DNA of 64,000 nucleotides from positions 124,001-188,000 of the forward strand of contig NC_010574.1 of assembly GCF_000165395.2 (NCBI RefSeq). The letters are read 5' to 3'. A model generated the notes under the pieces. The model saw only the letters and a program-made list of their open reading frames with translations, was not told the origin of the DNA and made no database searches. Positions 11,632 through 21,273 of this stretch are shown one piece after another (position 1 is the stretch's first letter; each line of letters opens with the position of its first letter). The position numbers were made by a program, and so were the translations under genes. Source of the stretch: Babesia bovis T2Bo (lineage: Eukaryota > Apicomplexa > Aconoidasida > Piroplasmida > Babesiidae).

Positions 11632-14600
11632 ATGACATCGTTATTCAAGCAGATAGAAGCTTTATCGGTGCGGCCTAATAAGGCTTATTCTCGTTTTCGT
11701 CGTAGTTACGCCTCTACTGAGCATTACAACCGTGTTGTTGTATCAGAGAGTTGGGAGTATCTGTTAGGTCTTGACCCTGGCATGGTTCAATGTGAAGGTT
11801 TATTTAGGCGTTGTCTTTTAGATGGCACTTCTAATACCGCTTCTGTTACGGATGCCGATGCTTCGGACACTGGTTGGGAGTACAAGGATATTGACTTTAT
11901 GACAGATTCTGAGATCGTTGACTGCGAGAGCACTTTACAGTTATTTTTGGATACGTGCACACCTTGGTTGAATCATGAGCCTTGTCAGCATTTGATTAAC
12001 TTTTTGATTTACCAATATGAGCTCGGTTCACGTTATGGCGGCATGTTACTGGTTGCTCTGTTACCTATTCACGAGAGCTCTTACTTTGCGAAGACCGTTG
12101 AGTTACTCGTTCTACCTGAGGGGAGTGACTTACTGTACTATTTATCTTCCACTGTGAGGGCTTCTAATGAGCACTCCGGTCTTGCTGACGTCCCTCGTTC
12201 TGTTATAATCGCTGCCACTGTGAAATCGTTCAGCAACTATCGACGTATCTGTGAGACTGTAGAGCGCATGGTGTTATTGCGCAACAGTGGTGACGCCTAT
12301 TTGCCACTTTACACAGTCTTGAGTTTGGCTTACCTTGAGCAACATCGCAATCAGCTGGGTGACAATGAAATTCGTCTATTTTTGAACACTGCTTTTAGTG
12401 GTGTAAAGCACCCTGAGAAGTCAGGTTATTATTCAGCCCAGCTGTGCATATTAACTGTTTTGTTCACTACAGTTCCCTTGACCATATCAGTTCAGAAATC
12501 CGTGGTTTCAGCTTTACTGGATCCCGTGCTCACGTTACTGTCTGAATCCCAAGTGCTAAGTTTTGAGCTAAGGCTAAAGTTCAAGGAGTGCATGTTGGTT
12601 GTGCTTGCCTTGCTTCACCAGCAGAAGGAGCGCCTGGAGACATTTCCCAGTCCCATTGTGGGCCGTCTGATTACTGTCCTTCACAAGTTTCCCGCGTTAG
12701 TCAATGTCTTCCGGGCTACTATAGGCTCATCTGAATCCGTAGACTTTTCACGTTTTTGCAAGGTGATGACCTTGTCTGTTGTTAGGTTATACAAGCACCA
12801 GGGCAACACATCTCCCAGGCAGGATACTTCTGTTGAGCTTATAGGGTGGACTATTGACTTTTTCTCTCGTCTGGATCACTCCATAGTATACATGCGCGTG
12901 ATGCTATACACACTAATTGACGACCTTGTTGTATTTTCGTTATCATGCCAACAGGATGAGTCTTTATTCCACTGGGACAGTGCTTCTATGAGCATCAGCT
13001 TGAACCCATCTTACAGCGATCGTCTGGATATATATTCTGAGTTTTTCTATCGTCTATATCTTACCTTTCCCTCAGTGGTTGAGGATGTATTACATCGCGT
13101 TGTGCAAGCTCCAGACAGATCTCCTGAGGTGTTACCCATATTCCTTATGATTTGTCATAGTATAGCCCAGGGTTCTTCTGTATACTTCTCTTTACTGGTC
13201 CACCGTTGTTTTGGGAAGTCTATGCAGGATGCTAGCCCTGCGTTGCCCAGCAGTCTGGATGGTGACAATTTAGGCCCGACCCTGTTAGTCTATGCCGACG
13301 CCCAACTTCCTTCGTCAACTCGTTTACAACTGTACAACATGGTGTCTTCTGTGGCTACAGCTGAGATTCTATCCTTGGTTGACCGCAGCGTGCTCCAGGA
13401 GTTCGTTCGTAGTAGTCTTGCTGACCCTGAGATCTCTGCTTTATTTTGCCAGAATCAGCGTTTAATTTCTATATTACCCGCGGATATGGTGGGCGAGGTT
13501 TTGCTGAGGCATATAAGTGGATTACTTACAGGCTCGGGGTTAGTATTCCAGGCGTCTATTGTCTGCAAGATGCGTAACAAGGCAATTGTGCTGGAGATGC
13601 TTCCTTTCTATGATCGTTGTTTTGAGGTATTACATCGTGACCACCCGTTATCTAGGCAGTTATTCCAATGTTTGTCATTATTCAGTGAAGTTTACAATCG
13701 CATTCCTGAGGGTCAGCGTGGTCATTTGTACCATGGTAGTTACCACTTCATGTCACTTTTGCATATTATCCAGGCCCATCACAGGCAATCTAAACCTACA
13801 AAGGCGAATGCTCTTAAATCAGACCACGATGGTGGGAGTGACATGTCGTCAGCATTGCCAGGTGACCCCAAAGCTGGTAGAATCCCTACTACTCTGGACG
13901 ACATTTGCAGCCTTTACTTTGGCAACGCGCCAAATGAGCGGGACTACGACTCGACGATGTCGTTGCTTTTTTCTATTTTAGACTTTTTGGTCCAGGTCTC
14001 CAGTGCTACTATGTACGTCAACACTTCGTATGGCGACTTATCCTCTACTGCTGGTTGCAGCAACGCGCTACTCGTATCGAGGGACCCTCAATGGCTCAAC
14101 GAGTGGATGCTATGCTATGGACTCTATGAAGCTTGCGAGTTACTGCGTTCACAATGCCCGACTTCATCCAGTCAATCTACGGATGACGAAGGATCCAGGG
14201 GAATCTCAGAGCAGGCTGCTCCCTCCCTCACTCCAGATCAAATCTACCACTTGTTCTGTATAACTGAGGTAGTGCTTTGTTACGCCATTAAGCTATATCG
14301 GGAGTCTATCATGCTGGGTGACTTGACATATTCATTCACTAGGTGTTGTTTTAAGCTCTTGACCCAATTCACGCTTACTGCGCCATACTCCTTTAGGCCT
14401 GATATGGAGATAACCGAGCTTGATGCTACTGTTGACACTTTGTTTAGTCGCGAGGCGCTTCTACTTCACACCATGCTGGGTCTGTCTAGTGAGGAGTTCT
14501 GCACGCTGTTTAGGGAGGCTATTAGCTTGACTCCTAAATCAATGCTAGGCTCAATGTCACTTTGGCTAAGGCATTACTTTGAGTTTGGTCGTCTCGTGAG

Positions 14601-17600
14601 GAGTTTGGAAAACAGCTCCGCCCTGGGTCTAAACTGTTACTCCAACATCAACACGAGTTATGTTGAGGTATGCCCAGTGTCGAAGTCCCTTAAATTCAAT
14701 GGTGTGATTGATGACGTTATCGCTTCAGGTCCCGCTGTGCTTGCTGAGTTGCTCAAGGATATTGTGTATACCAGTTCCATAGTTCCATCATCAATGCCAC
14801 CTTCCAGTGACCTTGGTACTATGCGTTTACCCTTTATATCCCTAATAGAGCTCGATAGTGCCATGAAGATGTACGCTCGATGCATGGATATGTTAAGTCA
14901 CCTGGTTCCGGAGCTGTTGCGCACAAAGGTGTTCAGCAATACATGCCTCATCTTGGACGTGATGACCAACGCCTTGGAGTTTTTGGTTGACAAAAACCAC
15001 CAGGTGCGTCGCGCCGCGGTTTCCATGTTATCTCGAGCTCTCCAAGCCTATGTCGAGATTCCCTCGAAGCATATATGGAGATTTTCTAGTGTCTGTGGCT
15101 ACAGCCTATGCAAGGATTACTCCAAGGCAATATCTAAGCTCGATTGCAATATCAAGGGTCTGGAGAAGACTGTGAAGCGCTTTTGCACAGCTCTGCTGAC
15201 TAACAATGCCTCCTTGCCCAATGTAATGTTCGTGAACCACTTTTTCGCACAATGTTCCAAAGAGCCTATGATATCGTCTTTATTGTTATATTGGTCTGCG
15301 TTCAGCGGGACTAGTGTACAATTTAACCTGGAGGTAATTCGCCACATTACTGAGGGCCTCTCTTCGGATAAATTCCATGAGTTCTTTACATCTGGTATTA
15401 CTGGACTTTTAGGTTACCTCCAGTCTATGGACCTTGGCACGCCACAAGATTGCTATCGCTATTTGTTGCTACTCATTTCCTCCACTGCATCAGTGGCGTT
15501 ATCTACTCTCCAGGGGCGCCACATATCCTTTGGTACTACGATATGTCCTGAGCTATTCCAGGCAGTGGGCGATCTCTGCGGTCGCTTGGACCAAAGCGAT
15601 ATACCACTTGCGCAGCTGCGCCGCATGGTAACTACCTGCGCTGGTATTGCCACGTATCCATTATCGCAATCTAGTTTTTGGCTACTCAAGCCAGAGGTAC
15701 ACAACGTATTTTTGGGCGCGTTCGATAAGGTGTTCCCATGCCTTGATGCCGCTACGCGTAAGCTGTGCCTGGACCATATAACTTCGGGTTATGACAGTGT
15801 GAAATTCGGTATGAAACCACTACTTGCTATATTTCCCACCCTGCAAAAATGCAACGCACCACTGCGTGAAAAGTTCGTCATGGCCATTGTGGACAACGGG
15901 TGCTCAACTTCTTTGGCTGACACCATCAATGGTATAATGCAGCATGAGCGCGGCACTAATTCGTGGTTCAAGATAACATCAATGATGCTTCAACGCTATT
16001 TATCATCGGTGGATATTACGCAAGAAGGGAATGCTACATTCCTCTTCAAATCAGTGGTATCATTGATGGAGAGCATATTGAAACTGCTCAAAACTGAGCA
16101 TGACTCTAGCGGCACGCAGCCACTATCTGACCTATCGCACATTGCTGTACTCATTAACGCGATTTACCGAAGGTTTGGCTCCACCCTGGACACAGTTGAC
16201 ATTAAGCTACTTCGCAAGGTGGATAACGACATTTGCCGCTGTCTGCGCGCAATGTGCCAGTTAGATGGCCCAATGATGCTAGATTTCGTCCATCCATTCC
16301 TCTACAAAATGTGCGCTGTGAAGACGTACCTTGATGCTGTTTCTGACGCAAGTGAGGCGACGTCTTCCATTAGCGATACAAAAGTACCTCACGTGGCCCA
16401 TGCAGCTGGTCCCACTGGTTGTGCTGCTGTATGCCAGATGATGATGCAGTGCTTTGACTCGGACAAGTCGGATGCCACTATATTGCGTTTTGTGGAGTTG
16501 TCACAGGTCTTCCTGGCACCAGCCAATTCCTCACGTAAGGATGCAATGTCAGATGCCATTGGACTAAGCAAGTCAAAGCACTGCATGGACCTGGCTTACG
16601 AGGAGTGGCTTGGCTACAGTATATATTCGTGTATATACATATGCCGGCTTGAAACAAGTTCATTAGCAATAACAAAGTGCTTGCAGTACCTTAGAGCTTC
16701 TCGTGATCAGGGGTATATACTCTCCAAGTTACTGTTCACGGCTATGGCATCATGCAGCCATGAGTACTCCAATATCCCGTCATGGGTACCACGATTGGAT
16801 GTGCGTTCCGTGTCACTGAGCAAGCATCACGATACCGCTTCACGCTACGCCTGTGCCTATGAGATATACCAGATAGTTTCCCAGGCTCTGGAGCTGTCGC
16901 AGGAAATAACGCATATGGTTATCGACGCTGAAAGCTTCAGTAACCACAAATCCGTGGGTTACATTAGGTACAGGTCCACTGCGTTATTGTTGCAGGCCTC
17001 GGCAATTTCGGTCTTATGTTTCAAGGACTACCCAGAGTTTGCCGAGGTGGCGACCATGAAGAAGCGTCGTAAAGGCATGATGGCGCTATGCGCGCCAGGT
17101 GCTGAAACCAGCGACTCTGGGACGTATGTTCCCGCCATATTGAAGAAGGCCCGGGGTATCTATAACATGGTATACAGTAGCAACCCGCACGTGGCTTACT
17201 CGAGACTCACTCTAGGGGCTATATCGTTTTTCTCGGGCGTCGATCGCGATTATACCGAGGGTAACTACTGGACAGATGTTTGCAATATCGACTTCGTCAA
17301 GCAGACGTGGGTATGCGAGTACATATCCATAGTTATGGGCGCGTACTGCAAGTTTATCGGACAGAAAACCACAGTTGATCGTGATATCTTGCTGCCATCT
17401 CAGTGGTCCAAGTATAGCAATGAGCTTGTTTCGGTGCTATACCGGCTATCCAAGATACTGTCAGACTTTATAGTAGCCTGCGAATGCCCCGTGGGTAACA
17501 AAAAGGACAGCCCAGTTGCATCCCTGGTAGCAACGTGCAGGAAGTCGGCATGGCGTGCTGTGGTGAGCATATCAGCTGCATTATCGGGTACCCATACAAT

Positions 17601-19344
17601 GAACTGTTTCTCGTTGGCCATATCAAGACTAGATATGCTGCAACAGCAGAAGAGCCTGTCACTGGCCCATGCAACGGACTTTGTGTATAGCGTCCGCATG
17701 TGCATTGTGGTAGTACTTCACCATCCAATGGACCAGGATGTTGACATGGCGGCCGTGGTGTTGCTGTCACAGGCGCTTTCCAAGTTTACGATTTACCTAG
17801 TGGATCGCCACCCGAATAACGGAGACCTCATAGCCTGCGTCCTGGTGTTGATGCTACTGCTGCGCAAGAACTATGGCAAAGGGACTGGAGACGAGCTTTT
17901 GGAGGCTATTCTCAATATTATAGTGTTCCTCGATGCCCAGGTGCCTCTGGTTGAGCGATTCAGTTTGCCGCATAGTGATCGTATCCCAGATGACCCTGGA
18001 CTTACTCGGGTCTGCACTCAGATCTTCCAGGAGGCAGTTAACACCAGCCCCGAGAAACTATCAAAGTCGATTGTCGAGCACCAGAGGTCAGCGTTTGACC
18101 ATGGTATAACTACACGTGCGGTTATCATGCTATCGTTTTATGCCGCCATCAGCTGCAAATACTACCACCTCATGAAACTAGTTCTGGCCATTGAATATAG
18201 CCACGTACTACGTGCTATGCGTGATAGTTCGCGTTTGATAACCCTGATGGCCATCAGCTTGCTTTACAATAAAGTAAAATCCAAGTACATCGCAGATCTC
18301 GAGAAGCTGTACTTCCTCAATGTCAACCTGCTGTCTGACTTTGAGTCTAGTTCAAAGGAACACCATCGCAAATCACGCAAAAGGGCTGGCGCCAGCAGCG
18401 ATACTGGGAGCTCCCAGTCGTCGGGTGACGGTTCAACGCCACCCGACGACTGCATAAACATGGTATCGAAATACCTGGACGAAGCGCCTTTGCGCCTGGA
18501 TCTTAACAGCGCTGCCTTTGCCGAGCCGGAGCTGCATTATGGCAGTTCAACGGGAGTTAAATGCTTTGAGGATAGTGTTATACTCTATGCAGTCCAGTTC
18601 TTCTCCAAGGTTAAGTCAAGCCAAGTCGTTGATATACTGACGAACCATATCGCCACTTTGTATAAGGGGTCCCAGAGCGCAAAAAGTTGCAAGGTAATGT
18701 CACTGCACGAGAGCACGCGCCTGCTACTGCGGGTTGCCATAGCCACGCTGCAGGAGTATGGCGCGGCGGGAGCAGCGCAATTCATAGTACCCCGGATATA
18801 CGAGTTCCTCAATGCCGTGCTTGAAATGTCACTGGATGCAATATGCACCAACGACAAAAAGTGGAATGATGCCACAGTGCGCTGGAAGGTGTTCACCAAT
18901 GCAGTGTTCACACTCCGCGCAATCGGTGCTTGCGTGGCATCCTGGGATTCCAAGCAGGTATCGGTACCGGACATGTGCTTAAACCGGTGGCTACCAACAC
19001 TGGGCAAGGCCGTGAACGCATTTGACCACATGGAGGGCGCTGAAGTACAAACGTGGTCGGATACACTCCGAGATACATTCGTGCATCTCGTGGCATCATG
19101 CTCAGATGATGCCGATCGCATTGAAAACGTACTCTCTAACGGGCTTGTGTCGTCATCTGAGCTTTGCAAGTGCCAGGTGCTGGGTATATTGATATCACTG
19201 TGGGAAAAGGTAAGCTTCCACCTGGGCTCCACAGTGGTCAACGTAATGCCAGTGCTGGGCGAACTTGCCGATGACGAGTCTGCGGAAGTACAGAGACTGG
19301 CAGAACTGCTGAACGATAAGATACAGACGTTCCTCAACATGTGA
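11632..19344 (+). CDS. UTP10: U3 snoRNP component UTP10/HEATR1
   Basis: Acts in the nucleolus in the t-UTP/UTP-A complex on early 18S pre-rRNA. A single uninterrupted frame of 2570 residues. The start is set at the first ATG; the frame is open further upstream only from a GTG. The N-terminus (MTSLFKQIEALSVRP, then WEYLLGLDPGMVQCEGLFRR) matches the family's opening block. The C-terminus (VMPVLGELADDESAEVQRL, then a short helix) matches the end of the BP28CT/HEAT region, where the family has a similar ELxEDExxEV segment. In between are many helical HEAT-like pairs. A Ser/Gly/Lys-rich insert sits near residues 2243-2275. The protein is longer than yeast (about 1770) and human (about 2140) relatives. 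It has no intron, unlike most neighbours. Confidence 0.85.
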   Translation: MTSLFKQIEALSVRPNKAYSRFRRSYASTEHYNRVVVSESWEYLLGLDPGMVQCEGLFRRCLLDGTSNTASVTDADASDTGWEYKDIDFMTDSEIVDCESTLQLFLDTCTPWLNHEPCQHLINFLIYQYELGSRYGGMLLVALLPIHESSYFAKTVELLVLPEGSDLLYYLSSTVRASNEHSGLADVPRSVIIAATVKSFSNYRRICETVERMVLLRNSGDAYLPLYTVLSLAYLEQHRNQLGDNEIRLFLNTAFSGVKHPEKSGYYSAQLCILTVLFTTVPLTISVQKSVVSALLDPVLTLLSESQVLSFELRLKFKECMLVVLALLHQQKERLETFPSPIVGRLITVLHKFPALVNVFRATIGSSESVDFSRFCKVMTLSVVRLYKHQGNTSPRQDTSVELIGWTIDFFSRLDHSIVYMRVMLYTLIDDLVVFSLSCQQDESLFHWDSASMSISLNPSYSDRLDIYSEFFYRLYLTFPSVVEDVLHRVVQAPDRSPEVLPIFLMICHSIAQGSSVYFSLLVHRCFGKSMQDASPALPSSLDGDNLGPTLLVYADAQLPSSTRLQLYNMVSSVATAEILSLVDRSVLQEFVRSSLADPEISALFCQNQRLISILPADMVGEVLLRHISGLLTGSGLVFQASIVCKMRNKAIVLEMLPFYDRCFEVLHRDHPLSRQLFQCLSLFSEVYNRIPEGQRGHLYHGSYHFMSLLHIIQAHHRQSKPTKANALKSDHDGGSDMSSALPGDPKAGRIPTTLDDICSLYFGNAPNERDYDSTMSLLFSILDFLVQVSSATMYVNTSYGDLSSTAGCSNALLVSRDPQWLNEWMLCYGLYEACELLRSQCPTSSSQSTDDEGSRGISEQAAPSLTPDQIYHLFCITEVVLCYAIKLYRESIMLGDLTYSFTRCCFKLLTQFTLTAPYSFRPDMEITELDATVDTLFSREALLLHTMLGLSSEEFCTLFREAISLTPKSMLGSMSLWLRHYFEFGRLVRSLENSSALGLNCYSNINTSYVEVCPVSKSLKFNGVIDDVIASGPAVLAELLKDIVYTSSIVPSSMPPSSDLGTMRLPFISLIELDSAMKMYARCMDMLSHLVPELLRTKVFSNTCLILDVMTNALEFLVDKNHQVRRAAVSMLSRALQAYVEIPSKHIWRFSSVCGYSLCKDYSKAISKLDCNIKGLEKTVKRFCTALLTNNASLPNVMFVNHFFAQCSKEPMISSLLLYWSAFSGTSVQFNLEVIRHITEGLSSDKFHEFFTSGITGLLGYLQSMDLGTPQDCYRYLLLLISSTASVALSTLQGRHISFGTTICPELFQAVGDLCGRLDQSDIPLAQLRRMVTTCAGIATYPLSQSSFWLLKPEVHNVFLGAFDKVFPCLDAATRKLCLDHITSGYDSVKFGMKPLLAIFPTLQKCNAPLREKFVMAIVDNGCSTSLADTINGIMQHERGTNSWFKITSMMLQRYLSSVDITQEGNATFLFKSVVSLMESILKLLKTEHDSSGTQPLSDLSHIAVLINAIYRRFGSTLDTVDIKLLRKVDNDICRCLRAMCQLDGPMMLDFVHPFLYKMCAVKTYLDAVSDASEATSSISDTKVPHVAHAAGPTGCAAVCQMMMQCFDSDKSDATILRFVELSQVFLAPANSSRKDAMSDAIGLSKSKHCMDLAYEEWLGYSIYSCIYICRLETSSLAITKCLQYLRASRDQGYILSKLLFTAMASCSHEYSNIPSWVPRLDVRSVSLSKHHDTASRYACAYEIYQIVSQALELSQEITHMVIDAESFSNHKSVGYIRYRSTALLLQASAISVLCFKDYPEFAEVATMKKRRKGMMALCAPGAETSDSGTYVPAILKKARGIYNMVYSSNPHVAYSRLTLGAISFFSGVDRDYTEGNYWTDVCNIDFVKQTWVCEYISIVMGAYCKFIGQKTTVDRDILLPSQWSKYSNELVSVLYRLSKILSDFIVACECPVGNKKDSPVASLVATCRKSAWRAVVSISAALSGTHTMNCFSLAISRLDMLQQQKSLSLAHATDFVYSVRMCIVVVLHHPMDQDVDMAAVVLLSQALSKFTIYLVDRHPNNGDLIACVLVLMLLLRKNYGKGTGDELLEAILNIIVFLDAQVPLVERFSLPHSDRIPDDPGLTRVCTQIFQEAVNTSPEKLSKSIVEHQRSAFDHGITTRAVIMLSFYAAISCKYYHLMKLVLAIEYSHVLRAMRDSSRLITLMAISLLYNKVKSKYIADLEKLYFLNVNLLSDFESSSKEHHRKSRKRAGASSDTGSSQSSGDGSTPPDDCINMVSKYLDEAPLRLDLNSAAFAEPELHYGSSTGVKCFEDSVILYAVQFFSKVKSSQVVDILTNHIATLYKGSQSAKSCKVMSLHESTRLLLRVAIATLQEYGAAGAAQFIVPRIYEFLNAVLEMSLDAICTNDKKWNDATVRWKVFTNAVFTLRAIGACVASWDSKQVSVPDMCLNRWLPTLGKAVNAFDHMEGAEVQTWSDTLRDTFVHLVASCSDDADRIENVLSNGLVSSSELCKCQVLGILISLWEKVSFHLGSTVVNVMPVLGELADDESAEVQRLAELLNDKIQTFLNM

Positions 19345-19615
19345 GTGAGCACTGTATAGACCTGGAGGTCAATCACGCTTGGACGTGGTATCATGCCAGT
19401 AGTCACTAGAGTGACACAGACTTATGTGACTCTTTCTATAGATTGAGCTGTTTAAATTTTAAATTGTTAGTGGCTATACTGAGTATAGGTGATTGACGCA
19501 CGCTAGACACTAGTAACAAATGGCGGTGTAATTCATATCTGCAAGAGTACAGTGTTAAACACTAGTTATACCTCTAGCCTAAATGGATTACATAAGTACA
19601 TCCCTTAGACTATAA
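19345..19615. other. Convergent 3' region
   Basis: Short A/T-rich gap between the ends of UTP10 and the ribosome recycling factor gene. It should carry both polyadenylation signals; no gene seen. Confidence 0.5.
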
Positions 19616-20332
19616 CTAACATTGACTTGACAAGTCCTTGAGAGCGGATTTCATAGACTCCCTCATACGCTTAGCAGCGGATTCTAACTGCTCAGTCTGC
19701 TTACGGTGCCAGTTGTTACCGATATTGACCTGCTTAATCTTAGAGGTAGCCTTAGAAAGCACACGCTGCAGCAGTCGTTGGTGAGCATCAATAACCGCAT
19801 TGGCATCATGCTTAATTTGATTAATAACCTGCGATGAAGTGGGACTAGGGCAACGAATTACTATGAGGTCGCCCTCGTCAGAATGTAAAGACCAGCTTTC
19901 ACGAGCAAGCGTGAGCTCCCTTACAACACGACTCTTTAGCTTTGTATCGAATACGTGTACGTGGGCCACAATGGGCGATTTCACAACAATATGAGCCAAG
20001 TCGCCAAGGGGCTTGCCACTGATATCCATTGACTCAAGCTCATCAAGAACTAGGCCACACGGTTTAAGGGAACTGATAGCAGCAAGCGCATCGCGTTCGA
20101 TTTCCGCAATCTGGCTTAAATATTCATCAATGTCAAACAACTCAACATCTTCATCAGGGCAATCTTCCTGGATCCTAGCTACGCCCTTGCCCTTTGGGGC
20201 CTTTTTTGACTTGGAGGCAAACGATAGTACCTGGCACCGATGAAGTAGAGTAGGGCCAGATAGGACACGGAAAATACCACGTGATACTTGTAGACGCCCT
20301 AGTAGGGACCTCAAGATCATAATGGAGCCCAT
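19616..20332 (-). CDS. RRF: Organellar ribosome recycling factor
   Basis: Splits post-termination ribosomes together with EF-G in the mitochondrion or apicoplast. The frame has 238 residues, or 234 if the second Met is used. The first 40 are basic and hydroxylated (LRSLLGRLQVSRGIFRVL), as in an organelle presequence. The core matches the RRF fold: a first helix, a beta part around GDLAHIVVKSPIVAHVHVFD, IVIRCPSPTSSQVINQIKHD, and a long final helix. The match is moderate rather than strong, as is usual for apicomplexan organelle RRFs. Its ATG lies one base after the stop codon of the next gene upstream, so it has no room for its own separate promoter or leader. Confidence 0.8.
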   Translation of the reverse strand: MGSIMILRSLLGRLQVSRGIFRVLSGPTLLHRCQVLSFASKSKKAPKGKGVARIQEDCPDEDVELFDIDEYLSQIAEIERDALAAISSLKPCGLVLDELESMDISGKPLGDLAHIVVKSPIVAHVHVFDTKLKSRVVRELTLARESWSLHSDEGDLIVIRCPSPTSSQVINQIKHDANAVIDAHQRLLQRVLSKATSKIKQVNIGNNWHRKQTEQLESAAKRMRESMKSALKDLSSQC

Positions 20333-20333
20333 G

Positions 20334-21044
20334 CTACACCTTGAATGTAGGTTCGTATTCAGGCACCTGACCGTGGTAAGATGATTGAGGTTTCACCTCA
20401 CGACCACTGAAGACGGGGTACTTGTAAGTCCTACGCTCTACACGGTATACACCGTTGTCATCCAAAAACAAACGATTAGCCAATACGGGGTTCTTCTTAG
20501 CAACCGGTCTTGGCACAGTAAACAACTTGTTGTTTACAATGGGACCCTTAAATGATACCAAAATGTTATCAACAGAATTTGAATGAGCATAATAACCAGT
20601 GGCCCTCCAAGCACAAAGGCAACGATAGGATGACTTGGAACAAGGTAAACTGCAACGAGATCCACAAGGACCTTCCTCCTGGTAACGCAAACTCTGAGAA
20701 TGACGCAATATACGGCGCGATTCTAATTTAGCCAATGCCGCAGTCAATAGAAATCGACCTGCGTTACGCCAATCTAGAGGAAAACGAGGTATAAGTGCTG
20801 ATGGAACCTGGATAGTTATCAGAAGAATATAGGCGACCTTACCTTAGTAGTGGGATATACAGGGTCATACAGATCCTTCTTGTGCAAGTGGTTACCTTTT
20901 TAATATAAGAATAATACACATAAACATACCGCGATAACCAATGGGACGACGCCCAGGAGGAGCTGTTGGTAATGGCGCAAGCTGCTCCTTACTAGGCTTT
21001 GTTGAAGTGAAACGCCTAGAAAAAACACAACGCCATAAAACCAT
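20334..21044 (-). CDS. Conserved-looking protein with mitochondrial-type presequence
   Basis: Three exons, 21044-20930, 20895-20843 and 20807-20334, with introns of 34 and 35 bp, give 213 residues. The start MVLWRCVFSRRFTSTKPS is a basic, hydroxylated, acid-free leader typical of mitochondrial import. After it comes a Pro/Arg stretch, then a Cys-rich segment around residues 95-125 (CGSRCSLPCSKSS, CLCAW) and a basic, Tyr-rich C-terminus. I do not recognise the family; a mitoribosomal or respiratory-complex subunit would fit. It ends one base before the ATG of the RRF gene, which supports a shared organelle role but does not prove it. Confidence 0.7.
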
Positions 21045-21273
21045 CCTAGACAGATGTTAATCCATGGCTCAGCAAGAAGAGATCAGTGGTGTATAAACTC
21101 TAGTACTACAAGGATTCCACTGTGTTATTAGAAATACTACCTAAATAAACTATGTAGTGATATATAATTTCTATTCAAGCATAATATGACCAGAGTAAAA
21201 TGTACATCACCCGGGGTGTGTAAGGCAAAGTAATCTGGAAGACAGCTACACACATTATAATATAGCTCATACA

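Noticed and set aside
18585..19406. 273-codon minus-strand frame
   Set aside because: Lies entirely opposite UTP10, Ser/Thr-rich as expected of an antisense shadow, no ATG-led domain.
20332..20334. Fusion of the presequence-bearing protein with RRF by an intron starting at GTGTAG
   Set aside because: The only good acceptor (41 bp on) puts the RRF core out of phase.
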